64,000 nt of DNA from Ignatzschineria larvae DSM 13226. Lineage in GTDB: Bacteria; Pseudomonadota; Gammaproteobacteria; Cardiobacteriales; Wohlfahrtiimonadaceae. How positions within the stretch are numbered: position 1 is the stretch's first letter; each line of letters starts with the position of its first letter. Positions 55,701-60,408 of the stretch are shown here, in pieces. The notes beneath the pieces were generated by a model. The model saw only the letters and a list, made by a program, of their open reading frames with translations, had not been told where the DNA came from and did not search any database. The stretch is from positions 1,649,001 to 1,713,000 of the forward strand of contig NZ_CP150637.1 in the NCBI RefSeq assembly GCF_038500265.1. Direction: 5' to 3'. Made by a program: the position numbers and the translations under genes.

Positions 55701-58700
55701 TTGGATTTGCTGTGATTGTAGAGGTTTCAAGGCTCACTTCACCTGGATTATATTGAATATGCGCAGGCGTTGCAGACGCAGCTGCCCCGTCAAGTGCAAA
55801 ATTCACTTTATCCGTTACATTCGCAACTGTTGATTTAATTGTCGCTGTATAAGTACCATCTTGATTATCGACAACATCTGTTACAGTACCTTGAGTACCC
55901 GCACCATCATTGAAGATCAATGTGACTGTACCATTACTTGCACGAAGGTTGTTACCTTGTGAATCTTTTAACTGTACAGTAATTGTTGAAATTTCTTCAC
56001 CATTCGCAACAATCGCTGTTGGATTTGCGGTGATGGTTGATTGATTAAGATCCACAGGGCCTGGGATAAAGTCGATACTCGCTTTCTCTCCTTGACCTGC
56101 TTGTGCTGAACCATCAACAGTCACTTCAAAGTTAATGTCGTTATTCAAGCCTGCTCTTACAGAAGTTACTTTAAGCTCATAACGACCTTCATCAATATAA
56201 GTCGCAGCCACTTTCTCACCGGCTTGAACTGGCAATACTAAACCTGTGATTGAAACGGTTCCAATATTAGAATTCAAGTTATTACCTTGCGCATCTTTCA
56301 GTTGTACCGTAATAATTGAGAAATCATCCCCATCAGCTACAACTTCATTTGGCACTGCAACAATAGTCGATTGACTCAAATCAACGCTACCTGGCGTATA
56401 AGTAATATTATCAGTTTTACTAGAACGTTCACTATTCAAGCTAAAGCCAAAGGTCTCATTCCCTTTCACTTTAGAAGTTAATGTAATCGTAAATGTTCCA
56501 TCATTATTATTTGTAACTGACTCTGCTAAATCCCCTTTCGTACTACCTGCAGCCTCTGTTGAGAAAATTTCTACAGTATAAGGATTCCCTTCAAGATCAG
56601 AACCAGTTGTTAATTGATTATTATTTGCATCAAACAACGTTACAGTAATCGTTGCTGTATCAGCACCATCCGCGGTAATTGATTTCGGCTCAATAGCAAT
56701 TGTTGATGCATCTTTATTTGCAGTACCCGCAATATAAGTTACAGATACAGGACCTGCGTGTTGCTCGCCATCTAATGTAAAGTCAAACTCATCTGAACCT
56801 GCTTTTTCTGAACTTACTTCAGCAGTATAGCTACCATCATCATTTTTGTTTGTAGCTGTCAATGTACCAATAGTACCATCTGTTTTTACAAAATGAATTT
56901 CAACAACATAGGGTTCCTCTGTTGTCGGATTAAGACCATTGGTAATAATATTATTTTCGGCATCGTATAGCGTTACTTTTAATATCGCTTTCTCTTTGCC
57001 ATCTGCTGTAATTTTCTCTGGATTCGCTTCAATTTTCGAATTAGTTAATGAAGCTTCAGCAGCTACATATGTAATCGGCTTTGATTGAGAAGAGGTTGCT
57101 GCATCTACCGTAAATGTAATAGCTTCGCTACCAATCACTGTTGAGCTCACTTTAGCAGTGAAAGTACCATCTTCATTATCTTTAAATTCTGTAATAGAAC
57201 CAATTTTATTAGCATCATCTACAAAGTGGATAGAAACATCATATTGAGTGCTATCTCCTTTAATAGAATTCGCCAATTGGTTATTATTTGCATCGCGTAG
57301 TGTAACGGTTATTGTTGCAAAATCTTCGCCATTTGCCGTAATTTGTTCTGGTGCAACTTCAATAACACTACTTTCTATTGATACAGCTCCTGCCGTATAA
57401 CTTACTAATGCATTACCATTACCAGCTTCACCATTTACAGTATAACTAAATGATTCTTCACTCCATGTCTGATTTGATGCAACTTCGATGGAATGAGTCC
57501 CATCATTATTATCTGTCGCCACAACTCTCGACACTGTTGGCTCTTGACCAACGAAAAATCCTTTATGATCAGATTCATTTGTAAAGTAAATTTCTACCGT
57601 ATCGCCGCCTGCTAAAATTGGCTTACCATTTGAATCCACAACTTGTACTGTAATGGTTGATGTGCTTGAACCATTGGCTTCAATACTTGGTGGCTCCGCT
57701 ACTATTGTTGATTTATCTGGCGCAGGAACAACGGTTGTATTAGTAATACTACAACTGATATTGTCGCCATTTGTAGGCGTGATCGAAAACGACTTCCCAC
57801 CCCCTGATGGAAGTACTGTTTTACTTGATTTAGCACTATTCGTACAGCTGATCGTAGCATCATAACGATTTAAACGAACTTGATCATTGCCCGCCATTAC
57901 TTCTGTTAATATGTAAGTTTTACCACTCTCTAAAGTCAATGGTTTAATTTCTGCCGAAGTTTCTGTGCCCACCGTAGTTGCTGAATGAGCGACAGTCTCT
58001 CCATCTTTAATTTGAATCGTAAACTGATCTTCCGCTTTATAACGATTGCCTACTTCTTTGGTGAACCCCAAACGAGGACCAAGCGAATTTGTCAATGTAC
58101 AAATGATCGCTTTCCCTTCTATAACCGATGTACCGCTCACCGTTAATGAGCCATTAGTTAGAGTAACATCAATAGGACGATTATCTATCGTACATTCCGC
58201 CTCTATTAAATTCCAACTTGGGTTTGATTCGCTCGTTTGTGTGATAACAATATCTTGCCCAACCCTTTCATACACATGAATCGCTTTATCTCGTACAGCT
58301 TGATCTTCTTGTATCGTAGTGATACTCGACTCAGATACAGAAGGCGTAATAGTTGAAATGTTCGATAATTTGTAATGGAAAGTATCTGTACCTCCCAAAG
58401 ATTTGGTGCGTAGATAGATCGCACCACTTGCTAAATATAATTCATTATAATCTTCGACTTCCCCATCAATCGCCCAAGCTTGACCATCGAGCGCTGCTGC
58501 TTGAGAAGTTGCAGTTAAACCATCACGCGTACTAACCCTAAATCGAGCCGATGTTTTATTTAAAATATTGACGCTGCCTGCTGGCACGGTGTACTTAAAG
58601 TTATAATAGCCATCGCTTGATATATTTTGACCAATATCAAATGCAGTTGGGTATCCTGTTAAAGAACCTGAGTTTCCCCAATTGATCCAACCGCCAAGAT

Positions 58701-60408
58701 GCCCTAATGCTTTCTGAGCACCAGACACTTTCACTCTCAAGTCATAAGTATTTCCCACTAGAAATACAGAAGCTTCCTCATCATTGGCTAAAGGAACGTA
58801 ATCACCATCAATGTTTTTATATTCAACCCCATCTGGGTTTTGCCCATTGAGAAATACCTTGTCGCCCAATCGTAAGAAATTCAGATTATCATCGAGTTCT
58901 CCGCTACCGTTAACACCAGGTGCGATATGATAAACAGGTGATGTTCCACTTGTAGAATTATTTTTAACAGCCGTTAATGCAAAATTAGCATAAGCAACCT
59001 CTTCATCACTATTCATTATAACACGAGTTCGAATATAAGCCTTTTCTACACCTATTTTGAGAGCCTCACTATAATTCAAATTATTCCCTCTACAGAACCC
59101 ATCCCCCATTCGCGCCGAAGAAACACCTTCCGCATTCATACAAAAAGGATCAACAGGGTTCTTCACGGGATTATTACTTCCTGCCCAAGTTTGAACCGCA
59201 GGGACCCCATCTATTTCAGGCTTTGAAATTACGATATTAAATTCAGAACCTTTTGTAGAGTCAACAAGAAAGGAGTATTGGCCATTAGAGTCAGTGCGTG
59301 TTTCACCAACATATTCATCCCCTCGCCAAATCTCAACAGCAATATCAGATAAGCCTTGCATTGAATCTGTTATATTCCCTAAGCCTTCTTCATCCTTATA
59401 TACCCGCCCCCTAATGACGGGTGCGACTTGGCAACTCGCAAGATCAAAAAAATTAATTGGCGCGCTCCCCTGATAAATAACCTCCCCTGTTAACGTATTA
59501 AAAGTATATAGCCGATTACCATCATAAGTCACATAGAGAAGACCATTAAAAAAGCCCATTCCAAAAATATTATTAGCATAACCGACATTTCCAAAATCCG
59601 TGATAACAGAATAAAAATAATCCTGAGTGAGTGGTGAACCACTAGCGTCTCTTGGGATTTCAACTTTCACTAACTTGGCATTATTTCCGTTCCGAGCAAT
59701 AATATACATATTACCCTCAGCATCAATCGCGTTATCGGTTCCTGTATACCAACCTCGAAGATCTTCGTTTAACATTTTCCAACCTGTATTCCAAGCTGTA
59801 GCACCCGTAACAGGATTCCAAATACTAATAACCTGGCTATAATCAAAGCCAGTTTGACCTTCGTAACCGATTCGACTAGATGTAGCTCCTGTAAAGTATA
59901 TTTCTCCAGTAAGCTGATTCATTTCACCACCATCTCGATAACGATTTGAGGCCCAGCTAACTATATGTTCGGTTATATTAGATTCTCCAGACACTTGTTG
60001 ATAGAATGTTTGGGGATTTCTATTATTATCCCAATTCCATCCCCACATAGACAAAGGCTTACCTGAACTTCGGCCTCCTTCTGCCCCTAAAGCGATCGTG
60101 CTCATCATTCGAGCTGGATTCGATGTAGCTAGCCGAGTATAACCCGTTATTTTCTTCGTCAATGGGTCTATATGTATCTCATATAAACCATTATTTTCTG
60201 CCCCACCATAGAGCTTTTCACACGAATAGAGATTGTTATGCGGCTGAATTGGAGTAACCTGAGCATAGGAAACTGATGCAAACAATACAAAAAATAACAT
60301 TAATAACACATAGAATATACTCTTAGCCCTAGACAGACTAAAAAATGATGTTCTTCGACACAGACCATTTTTCAAGACAGTATTAAAACTAGACGAATTA
60401 ATTTTCAT
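31774..60408 (-). CDS. Giant secreted protein with about 76 Ig-like repeats (about 9,544 residues)
   Basis: Start taken at the ATG at 60406-60408 (GAG at a fair distance); an ATG 14 codons earlier has no ribosome site. Order: signal peptide (1-49, cleavage after SYA); a domain of about 300 residues resembling a beta-propeller (DNAIDAEGNMYIIARNGNN); a carboxypeptidase-regulatory-like unit (VIRGRVYKDE) near 350; a GEVED-type domain near 500-660; about 72 Big_1/invasin-type domains of about 108 residues (about 899-8715; pattern STI-x3-P-x2-I-x-ADG); four related GNSDVTI units (8715-9205); one DUF11 domain; an SdrD/CNA-B-like unit (GTVYHDRNGNGMQDPGEPG); and a degenerate OmpA-like end. Cysteine is almost absent from the repeats. 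It most resembles giant adhesins or fibres, but binding is unknown. Transcribed with the barrel gene. Confidence 0.9.
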   Translation of the reverse strand: MKINSSSFNTVLKNGLCRRTSFFSLSRAKSIFYVLLMLFFVLFASVSYAQVTPIQPHNNLYSCEKLYGGAENNGLYEIHIDPLTKKITGYTRLATSNPARMMSTIALGAEGGRSSGKPLSMWGWNWDNNRNPQTFYQQVSGESNITEHIVSWASNRYRDGGEMNQLTGEIYFTGATSSRIGYEGQTGFDYSQVISIWNPVTGATAWNTGWKMLNEDLRGWYTGTDNAIDAEGNMYIIARNGNNAKLVKVEIPRDASGSPLTQDYFYSVITDFGNVGYANNIFGMGFFNGLLYVTYDGNRLYTFNTLTGEVIYQGSAPINFFDLASCQVAPVIRGRVYKDEEGLGNITDSMQGLSDIAVEIWRGDEYVGETRTDSNGQYSFLVDSTKGSEFNIVISKPEIDGVPAVQTWAGSNNPVKNPVDPFCMNAEGVSSARMGDGFCRGNNLNYSEALKIGVEKAYIRTRVIMNSDEEVAYANFALTAVKNNSTSGTSPVYHIAPGVNGSGELDDNLNFLRLGDKVFLNGQNPDGVEYKNIDGDYVPLANDEEASVFLVGNTYDLRVKVSGAQKALGHLGGWINWGNSGSLTGYPTAFDIGQNISSDGYYNFKYTVPAGSVNILNKTSARFRVSTRDGLTATSQAAALDGQAWAIDGEVEDYNELYLASGAIYLRTKSLGGTDTFHYKLSNISTITPSVSESSITTIQEDQAVRDKAIHVYERVGQDIVITQTSESNPSWNLIEAECTIDNRPIDVTLTNGSLTVSGTSVIEGKAIICTLTNSLGPRLGFTKEVGNRYKAEDQFTIQIKDGETVAHSATTVGTETSAEIKPLTLESGKTYILTEVMAGNDQVRLNRYDATISCTNSAKSSKTVLPSGGGKSFSITPTNGDNISCSITNTTVVPAPDKSTIVAEPPSIEANGSSTSTITVQVVDSNGKPILAGGDTVEIYFTNESDHKGFFVGQEPTVSRVVATDNNDGTHSIEVASNQTWSEESFSYTVNGEAGNGNALVSYTAGAVSIESSVIEVAPEQITANGEDFATITVTLRDANNNQLANSIKGDSTQYDVSIHFVDDANKIGSITEFKDNEDGTFTAKVSSTVIGSEAITFTVDAATSSQSKPITYVAAEASLTNSKIEANPEKITADGKEKAILKVTLYDAENNIITNGLNPTTEEPYVVEIHFVKTDGTIGTLTATNKNDDGSYTAEVSSEKAGSDEFDFTLDGEQHAGPVSVTYIAGTANKDASTIAIEPKSITADGADTATITVTLFDANNNQLTTGSDLEGNPYTVEIFSTEAAGSTKGDLAESVTNNNDGTFTITLTSKVKGNETFGFSLNSERSSKTDNITYTPGSVDLSQSTIVAVPNEVVADGDDFSIITVQLKDAQGNNLNSNIGTVSITGLVLPVQAGEKVAATYIDEGRYELKVTSVRAGLNNDINFEVTVDGSAQAGQGEKASIDFIPGPVDLNQSTITANPTAIVANGEEISTITVQLKDSQGNNLRASNGTVTLIFNDGAGTQGTVTDVVDNQDGTYTATIKSTVANVTDKVNFALDGAAASATPAHIQYNPGEVSLETSTITANPKTIEANGTAESTVTVQLKDSHGNDIKTPLSNGVITLTTNGAVVGTVANNGQLSYSGDGKYIVTVTSDTTGSDTFGYNISNVGDGVNTETITYRTGGISLTESTLDVAPIQIVADGTDAAIVSVQLLDANKNKPEEMPGVVYLTGLEKGKTADGSLQMTHVGNGLYQITVTSIVAGVDHLGYEFGETEDSRAAGSAKKDLTYVAGEVSLVESTIVINPSSITANGQARANVTVQLRDANQNLITDNKGSVTLVGLEIGNLLNAENNALTFQGGSYTGIITSTKTGTENVGFTLEGVAGNSEKTAPITYVPGNVSNSLSEISADPLSIVADDEEFTTITIQLKDGQGNNLDSEIAGTIALTGVVSGHIAEAIHYVGEGAYQATVKSQKAGVDNIGFTINNNPGQNGTTIAVTYTAGDADLSKSTLTANPVEIVANGTTTSTLTVQLYDAFGNKITEARDNVVVISIKEGSTTEATLTETVKGTNGTYTARVSSNKSGVDHFDFSLDGVQANITDVAVTYTAGSAVAANSVITADPKEILADGTVTSTLTVQLRDANNNDLTASAGDIVRIVSESNPVLGVISAITDNNDGTYSATVTSIKAGVESFGFTVSGAKSTSTDSVTYLPGAASATTSEIAVQPAVITADGETPSTVTVTLRDINGNKLISNGNGAAVVLKGVLIATEGNITLTYDGGETGTFSGTLTSTTEGADTIGFTLNGTEATGSKATAVLTYRSGGYDLNTSTITLSKPEITADMNDSSVVTITIVDKNGNAVSDDLTIALTGLDNGQLVSALVKEGNVYTGTIISNKTGEDNIGFTIDGSAATGKETLKYVAGDYDFSKSTISVNPTSIVANDVQTALVTVQLRDKYDNNLDRALEETVSLVADSLVFGKSAEASESLNFAYMGNGRYELRVKSINSGTDQLNYQVGTSINSGAKAALTYTAGPISLDKTTIVADPDSIVADGTEQSTITVQFKDAFDNDITTNVGTVSLNGFRAGAGLVGSMQYAGAGKYIGKVASTKTGTDHIGFTIDGVGSGDQTAELTYTAGEVDIDQSTISAQPNTIDADGVATSLIVVQLRDAKGNIVPTDNGLVVLVGLDLGEVAADMTFIGNGRYEGRVKSTTSGTDTLSFTLAGGDRSKSQTTVTYKPGKYDLSTSEISVNPASIEANGNAISTVTVQLKDKFGNDTEDGAAVNVVLTGLNIGKIDNPQLTFKGNGLYTGVITSIVAGSETLSFTVDNDAPSADNPKGKATITYTAGSADPSISTITATPRRILADGTAISTITVQLKDSNGNNLADNIDPTTKQPYTVDLSFVGEHVGVMNPVSGEMTHIGNGAFTLTVSSKVAGTDKFTFAVNSVTPDNKLTNVTYYSGEPDAGKSTIVASKPTITADGVEESILTVTLMDAEGNIVDPSKYPEAIKATVVISPQEVTEGVSVSAVTPVGDGTYTATVRSTVAKTDTFEFTFDGAKGTDTASVEYVAGAVDGSHSSITITPDKILANGVETAEVTIILRDANENIITSNVGSVNLTGLVIGSAAQSQNLVMGEDGSYKTTISSILPGKEDVGFEVVGSTGTTPSVTPAPIEYTLENAVFDDGKSTIVTNPKSITADGSDKSIVTVTLKHEGTDTPLSGLGINELTLVSKKEGQADLIGDVTPKGETGEGTGIYTFEVTSLLLGDDLFAFALNGTTSTKTDVVEYTTGGDIFDPEQSSIAIDKTEIVADGEEFATITVTLKYESGAPVIGATTLTLIPFNDGETLIGQIDNNNQAKDNGDGTYTFTVRSESVVGKDTFGYRTSSTTGTNSVDLTYTTGGDAFDPTRSTIVIRSEMTPENGETADILADGIDAATVTVTLKYKSGVPMTGAESLVLNGVDNGTVSPVKDNQDGTYTFTVVSANNKVATDTIGFETTSTKGSDTVTLNYTTGGDIFDPTRSTIVIRSEMTPENGDTADILADGIDAATVTVTLKYESGAPVIGAESLVLNGVDNGTVSPVKDNQDGTYTFTVVSANNKVATDTIGFETTSTKGSDTVTLNYTTGGDIFDPTRSTIVIRSEMTPENGDTADILADGIDAATVTVTLKYESGAPVIGAESLVLNGVDNGTVSPVKDNQDGTYTFTVVSANNKVATDTIGFETTSTKGSDTVTLNYTTGGDIFDPTRSTIVIRSEMTPENGETADILADGIDAATVTVTLKYESGAPVIGAESLVLNGVDNGTVSPMKDNQDGTYTFTVVSANNKVATDTIGFETTSTKGSDTVTLNYTTGGDIFDPTRSTIVIRSEMTPENGETADILADGIDAATVTVTLKYESGAPVIGAESLVLNGVDNGTVSPMKDNQDGTYTFTVVSANNKVATDTIGFETTSTKGSDTVTLNYTTGGDIFDPTRSTIVIRSEMTPENGETADILADGTDAATVTVTLKYESGAPVIGAESLVLNGVDNGTVSPVKDNQDGTYTFTVVSANNKVATDTIGFETTSTKGSDTVTLNYTTGGDIFDPTRSTIVIRSEMTPENGETADILADGIDVATVTVTLKYESGAPVIGAESLVLNGVDNGTVSPVKDNQDGTYTFTVVSKENKVATDTIGFRTDGTVGADTVTLNYTTGGDIFDPTRSTIVIRSEMTPENGETADILADGIDAATVTVTLKYESGAPVIGAESLVLNGVDNGTVSPMKDNQDGTYTFTVVSANNKVATDTIGFETTSTKGSDTVTLNYTTGGDIFDPTRSTIVIRSEMTPENGETADILADGIDAATVTVTLKYESGAPVIGAESLVLNGVDNGTVSPMKDNQDGTYTFTVVSANNKVATDTIGFETTSTKGSDTVTLNYTTGGDIFDPTRSTIVIRSEMTPENGETADILADGIDAATVTVTLKYESGAPVIGAESLVLNGVDNGTVSPMKDNQDGTYTFTVVSANNKVATDTIGFETTSTKGSDTVTLNYTTGGDIFDPTRSTIVIRSEMTPENGETADILADGTDAATVTVTLKYESGAPVIGAESLVLNGVDNGTVSPMKDNQDGTYTFTVVSANNKVATDTIGFETTSTKGSDTVTLNYTTGGDIFDPTRSTIVIRSEMTPENGETADILADGIDAATVTVTLKYESGAPVIGAESLVLNGVDNGTVSPMKDNQDGTYTFTVVSANNKVATDTIGFETTSTKGSDTVTLNYTTGGDIFDPTQSTIVIRSEMTPENGETADILADGTDAATITVMLKYESGKPVIGVTSLVLNGVDNGTASTATGNGDGSYTFTVVAKGSAVANLKDTIGFETTSTKGTDTVTLNYTAGNGNFDPNRSSIVVSPTEINADGTSTADVTVVLRYANGAPLVGYNGLELVSKSGGYLVGDANVVGPASIDNEDGTYVFTVTSKEGVVGTDIFGYKTEARESTNTASLTYVAGSASAEHSELTINGDVKPVTIKADGEERATVVVTLKDEAGNPITTGVDANGNDYVVTLTGVTTGNSTPAARMTNNGDGTFTAYINSTKASETADTIGFEINSAVGGNTVDLSYVAGDVELTNTLIVANPAAISVSDGGVQSTITATLRDKFNNVIVATEDLGATIVVSQDGAGDARSLSASAIDESGNIVATVSSTKAATDSFTVEIAGKKATVEAQVRYTPGAASAAHSTIEAQPIEILADGTSKSRVTVQLKDQFGNNLTTQGGSATTVQLTNVLVADGVLATSGKVTASYIANGQFVVDITSTKAGSDTIGFEVNGEVGGLESDKPTATITYTTGNVDLNQSSFVAAPATIVVSEGDNQSTLTITLKDVNGNVIPASDAYAVTVGTVDAAIADKISAVSIDESTGTYKVTVSSTKVGTDTFYYAVDGSASPNLVTVTYTAGAIDLTQSTITAVPSEIAINKAEAIAEQEASIVTVELKDQFGNTVTGRAEVALEGLTHGTIRSQRFNTVTGLYTFDVISKDYTEGTDTVTFTVNGEAATGKEATITYKDFAKGVVNLAKSTIVADPEVITADGTTTSTLTVTLRDYEGTAVENAEGTVVITVEGQAIGTLVAGDTGYTATVSSTKVGTDRFGFTYEGAKAADTAVVEYTMGEFDPSQSTLVVAPSSITANGREVATAIVTLKDANGNVLTSDMSPVEMTFVGDQIGTVNSGNSTTFTYLGEGRYTASLTSTVTGTDTIGYTVGADAVAGEATSDVRYVAGPVSYEKSEITVNPAAIAADGTTEATVTVQLKDAFGNNITADRGTVTLTGITLGAASGVTFDNGVYTATVTSTKVGQDSIGFALNGVTANDTAVLEYTAGDVDLTKSTLEATPQTDIPANGSASSFVTVTLRDAQGNVVAGNQGVVVLTGISDKDGKAITLTYNDTNSRYEGTVSSIIADTYTVGFTLDGEAGTDTKDITFIASGASLLTSSITADPKEINVSRGDITSTITVHLVDASGNVIEESIGDVVVIRAQGAHVGTLSTTTDNGNGTYSATVSSTKSGTDTFTFTILGESSAKSTTVTYHALDVADPKQSTIGTINVSPAIIKADGTAKADVVITLRDEFGNNLEKSPSNVGDIVLAGLEHGTVADGGLVDNGNGTLSTSITSTVEGDDTVSFTIAGEPSASNASVSYRNAGLDLAGSSFIVEPNAIDADGEAAATVTVTLVDMEGNPYTADTVVTLTGLNLGTLHINGGVSNTGILEGSNPLIRAVGGIYTGTITSTKAGTDTLSFTVDSLQSGQTQTITYNKVKNLDLGNSDVTLNPEKPTAGDQVVVTVNPKDEDGNPIELEDGETIWVTDPVTGNPVEATGPNADGSYTAVVNVPETAGTDNPALEITSKDPEGNPSGSTNKPYEVVPGPLDLAKSTIDATSPVKADGTETSVVTIQLKDQFGNALTSPIANAINLTGLGNATVVKSPVYAGNGRYTAEISSQVAKVETISFAVSNVGQAEATATVEFTLGAVSVTESTIEVLTNPVVADGVATTEVKVTLRDNEGNIISTNTEEVVIVINGTALGAIGDTTPNGDGTYSATVTSPANITVENRADEVSFTFAGELSANIATVNYIAGPIVLENSEYVVSVDNSSWSNEATIKANGSDVIYVKVVLKDQNGNVVMANNGQVMLPGLSFGKASSQLLAFNATTGEYSTTVSSTKVGSDANVGILYNGSLIPNKAVTMNYTAGEISQDNSTIEVDKPRITADGEDTATITVTLRDAQNNLVVSSSDVVTLLQTGAELGAVNPESLEITGTTDGKYVFTVTSGKPGTDHFNFAFNGTNSTQSGVDVTYSNDGGNFDPNRSSIVVSPTQINADGTSTADVTVVLRYANGAPLVGYNGLELVSKSGGYLVGDENVVGPKSIDNEDGTYVFTVTSKEGVVGTDIFGYKTEARESTNTASLTYVAGSASAEHSELTINGDVKPVTIKADGEERATVVVTLKDEAGNPITTGVDANGNDYVVTLTGVTTGNSTPAARMTNNGDGTFTAYINSTKASETADTIGFEINSAVGGNTVDLSYVAGDVELTNTLIVANPAAISVSDGGVQSTITATLRDKFNNVIVATEDLGATIVVSQDGAGDARSLSASAIDESGNIVATVSSTKAATDSFTVEIAGKKATVEAQVRYTPGAASAAHSTIEAQPIEILADGTSKSRVTVQLKDQFGNNLTTQGGSATTVQLTNVLVADGVLATSGKVTASYIANGQFVVDITSTKAGSDTIGFEVNGEVGGLESDKPTATITYTTGNVDLNQSSFVAAPATIVVSEGDNQSTLTITLKDVNGNVIPASDAYAVTVGTVDAAIADKISAVSIDESTGTYKVTVSSTKVGTDTFYYAVDGSASPNLVTVTYTAGAIDLTQSTITAVPSEIAINKAEAIAEQEASIVTVELKDQFGNTVTGRAEVALEGLTHGTIRSQRFNTVTGLYTFDVISKDYTEGTDTVTFTVNGEAATGKEATITYKDFAKGVVNLAKSTIVADPEVITADGTTTSTLTVTLRDYEGTAVENAEGTVVITVEGQAIGTLVAGDTGYTATVSSTKVGTDRFGFTYEGAKAADTAVVEYTMGEFDPSQSTLVVAPSSITANGREVATAIVTLKDANGNVLTSDMSPVEMTFVGDQIGTVNSGNSTTFTYLGEGRYTASLTSTVTGTDTIGYTVGADAVAGEATSDVRYVAGPVSYEKSEITVNPAAIAADGTTEATVTVQLKDAFGNNITADRGTVTLTGITLGAASGVTFDNGVYTATVTSTKVGQDSIGFALNGVTANDTAVLEYTAGDVDLTKSTLEATPQTDIPANGSASSFVTVTLRDAQGNVVAGNQGVVVLTGISDKDGKAITLTYNDTNSRYEGTVSSIIADTYTVGFTLDGEAGTDTKDITFIASGASLLTSSITADPKEINVSRGDITSTITVHLVDASGNVIEESIGDVVVIRAQGAHVGTLSTTTDNGNGTYSATVSSTKSGTDTFTFTILGESSAKSTTVTYHALDVADPKQSTIGTINVSPAIIKADGTAKADVVITLRDEFGNNLEKSPSNVGDIVLAGLEHGTVADGGLVDNGNGTLSTSITSTVEGDDTVSFTIAGEPSASNASVSYRNAGLDLAGSSFEIKPNAIDADGEAAATVTVTLVDMEGNPYTADTVVTLTGLNLGTLHINGGVSNTGILEGSNPLIRAAGGIYTGTITSTKAGTDTLSFTVDSLQSGQTQTITYNKVKNLDLGNSDVTLNPEKPTAGDQVVVTVNPRDEDGNPIELEDGETIWVTDPVTGNPVEATGPNADGSYTAVVNVPETAGTDNPALEITSKDPEGNPSGSTNKPYEVVPGPLDLAKSTIDATSPVKADGTETSVVTIQLKDQFGNALTSPIANAINLTGLGNATVVKSPVYAGNGRYTAEISSQVAKVETISFAVSNVGQAAATATVEFTLGDVSITESTIEVLTNPVVADGVATTEVKVTLRDNEGNIISTNTEEVVIVINGTALGAIGDTTPNGDGTYSATVTSPANITVENRADEVSFTFAGELSANIATVNYIAGPIVLENSEYVVSVDNSSWSNEATIKANGSDVIYVKVVLKDQNGNVVMANNGQVMLPGLSFGKASSQLLAFNATTGEYSTTVSSTKVGSDANVGILYNGSLIPNKAVTMNYTAGEISQDNSTIEVDKPRITADGEDTATITVTLRDAQNNPVVNSSDVVTLLQTGSKLGAVNPESLEITGTTDGKYVFTVTSTTTGTDYFNFAFNGTNSTQSNVSITYIPGALDLGNSDVTIEPNPPVAGGDVVISVVPKDENGNVANPGPGTEITVTMPDGKETTIVDNGDGTYTLPNGETKPKNPDGGYDIPTKAPTESGKGEITINGKKPDGSDAGEKVVEVETVPGGVDLGNSDVTIKPNPPVAGGDVVVSVVPKDENGNVTNPGAGTEITVTMPDGKETTVTDNGDGTYTVKDPEGNVTGPFNKNPDGGYDVPTKAPTESGKGEITINGKNPDGSDAGEKVVEVETVPGGVDLGNSDVTIKPNPPVAGGDVVISVVPKDENGNVANPGAGTEITVTMPDGKETTVTDNGDGTYTVKDPDGNVTGPFNKNPDGGYDVPTKAPTESGKGQITVTGKNPDGSDAGEKVVEVETVPGGLDLGNSDVTINPENPVEGEEVIVSVVPKDENGNLVNPEAGTTITVVMPGGEETVVTDNGDGTFTVKSPDGTVTGPLNKNPDGGYDIPTKAPYQAGKGEVVVKGKNPDGTAAGEKVVTIEIQPGNVWLKVSLTSSVSTVKVGDVVMIQARIANVEDTNVTNFNLLNTLPVGFSYVADSAKVSNGSPMGVSGNSPIDLTNLSISTANTDSDPLVINFVIRAGAGIKSGTNTIYSEAFMTENTKLSRAALTTAATVTAISNKASLVLTVEDSDPLFDDSLIIGTVYHDRNGNGMQDPGEPGIPGARIASAEGLIITTDQFGRYHLTDIKGGKWERGRNFILKVDVSSLPEGVTFVTPNPLVRRITPGLPTRFDFALQLPEESILEVSEAMFVKGKAQIKAEYERYIPQMVQLIEENEIREVTITAEALGALSEKREEYLQKLLNDRLTNENQIIVGSESQEVEGK
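32795..34265 (-). repeat. Four C-terminal repeat units, period 372 bp
   Basis: Units starting LDLGNSDVTI or VDLGNSDVTI with PNPPVAGGDVV, PKDENGNV, DNGDGTYTV and NPDGGYDVPTKAPTESGKG. Two are almost identical (offset 372 bp), the first is shorter and the last more diverged. They differ from the Big_1-like repeats in lacking the ADG motif and may form a stalk next to the membrane. Confidence 0.88.
34264..40083 (-). repeat. 5,820-bp tandem duplication, C-terminal copy
   Basis: Matches 40084-45903 at a constant offset of 5,820 bp. Near identity begins at about 34292 (ACTTTGCGTGCTGTTTGT) and runs to 40083. Differences are few and scattered, for example near 34431, 35237, 35789 and 36183. The unit is 1,940 codons and holds 18 complete Ig-like domains. 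Confidence 0.92.
40084..45903 (-). repeat. 5,820-bp tandem duplication, N-terminal copy
   Basis: The partner of 34264-40083. Both copies begin (in protein order) with FDPNRSSIVVSPT and end with the domain containing ADGEDTATITVTLRD. Because the period is a whole number of codons and of domains, the reading frame and the domain rhythm are kept. Confidence 0.92.
45905..50272 (-). repeat. Array of 13 nearly identical 336-bp units
   Basis: Thirteen units of 112 codons, each starting FDPTRSTIVIRSEMTPENG (FDPTQ in the last). Eleven inner units differ only at a few positions (GET/GDT, GIDAAT/GTDAAT, SPM/SPV), and the seventh has a distinct end (SKENKVATDTIGFRTDGTVG). The first and last units are more diverged. 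They encode 13 successive Ig-like domains (about residues 3380-4835). Confidence 0.95.

Noticed and set aside
32906-59842. Many plus-strand open frames across the giant locus
   Set aside because: They repeat with the same 336, 372 and 5,820-bp periods and are reverse-strand shadows of the repeat-coding frame.
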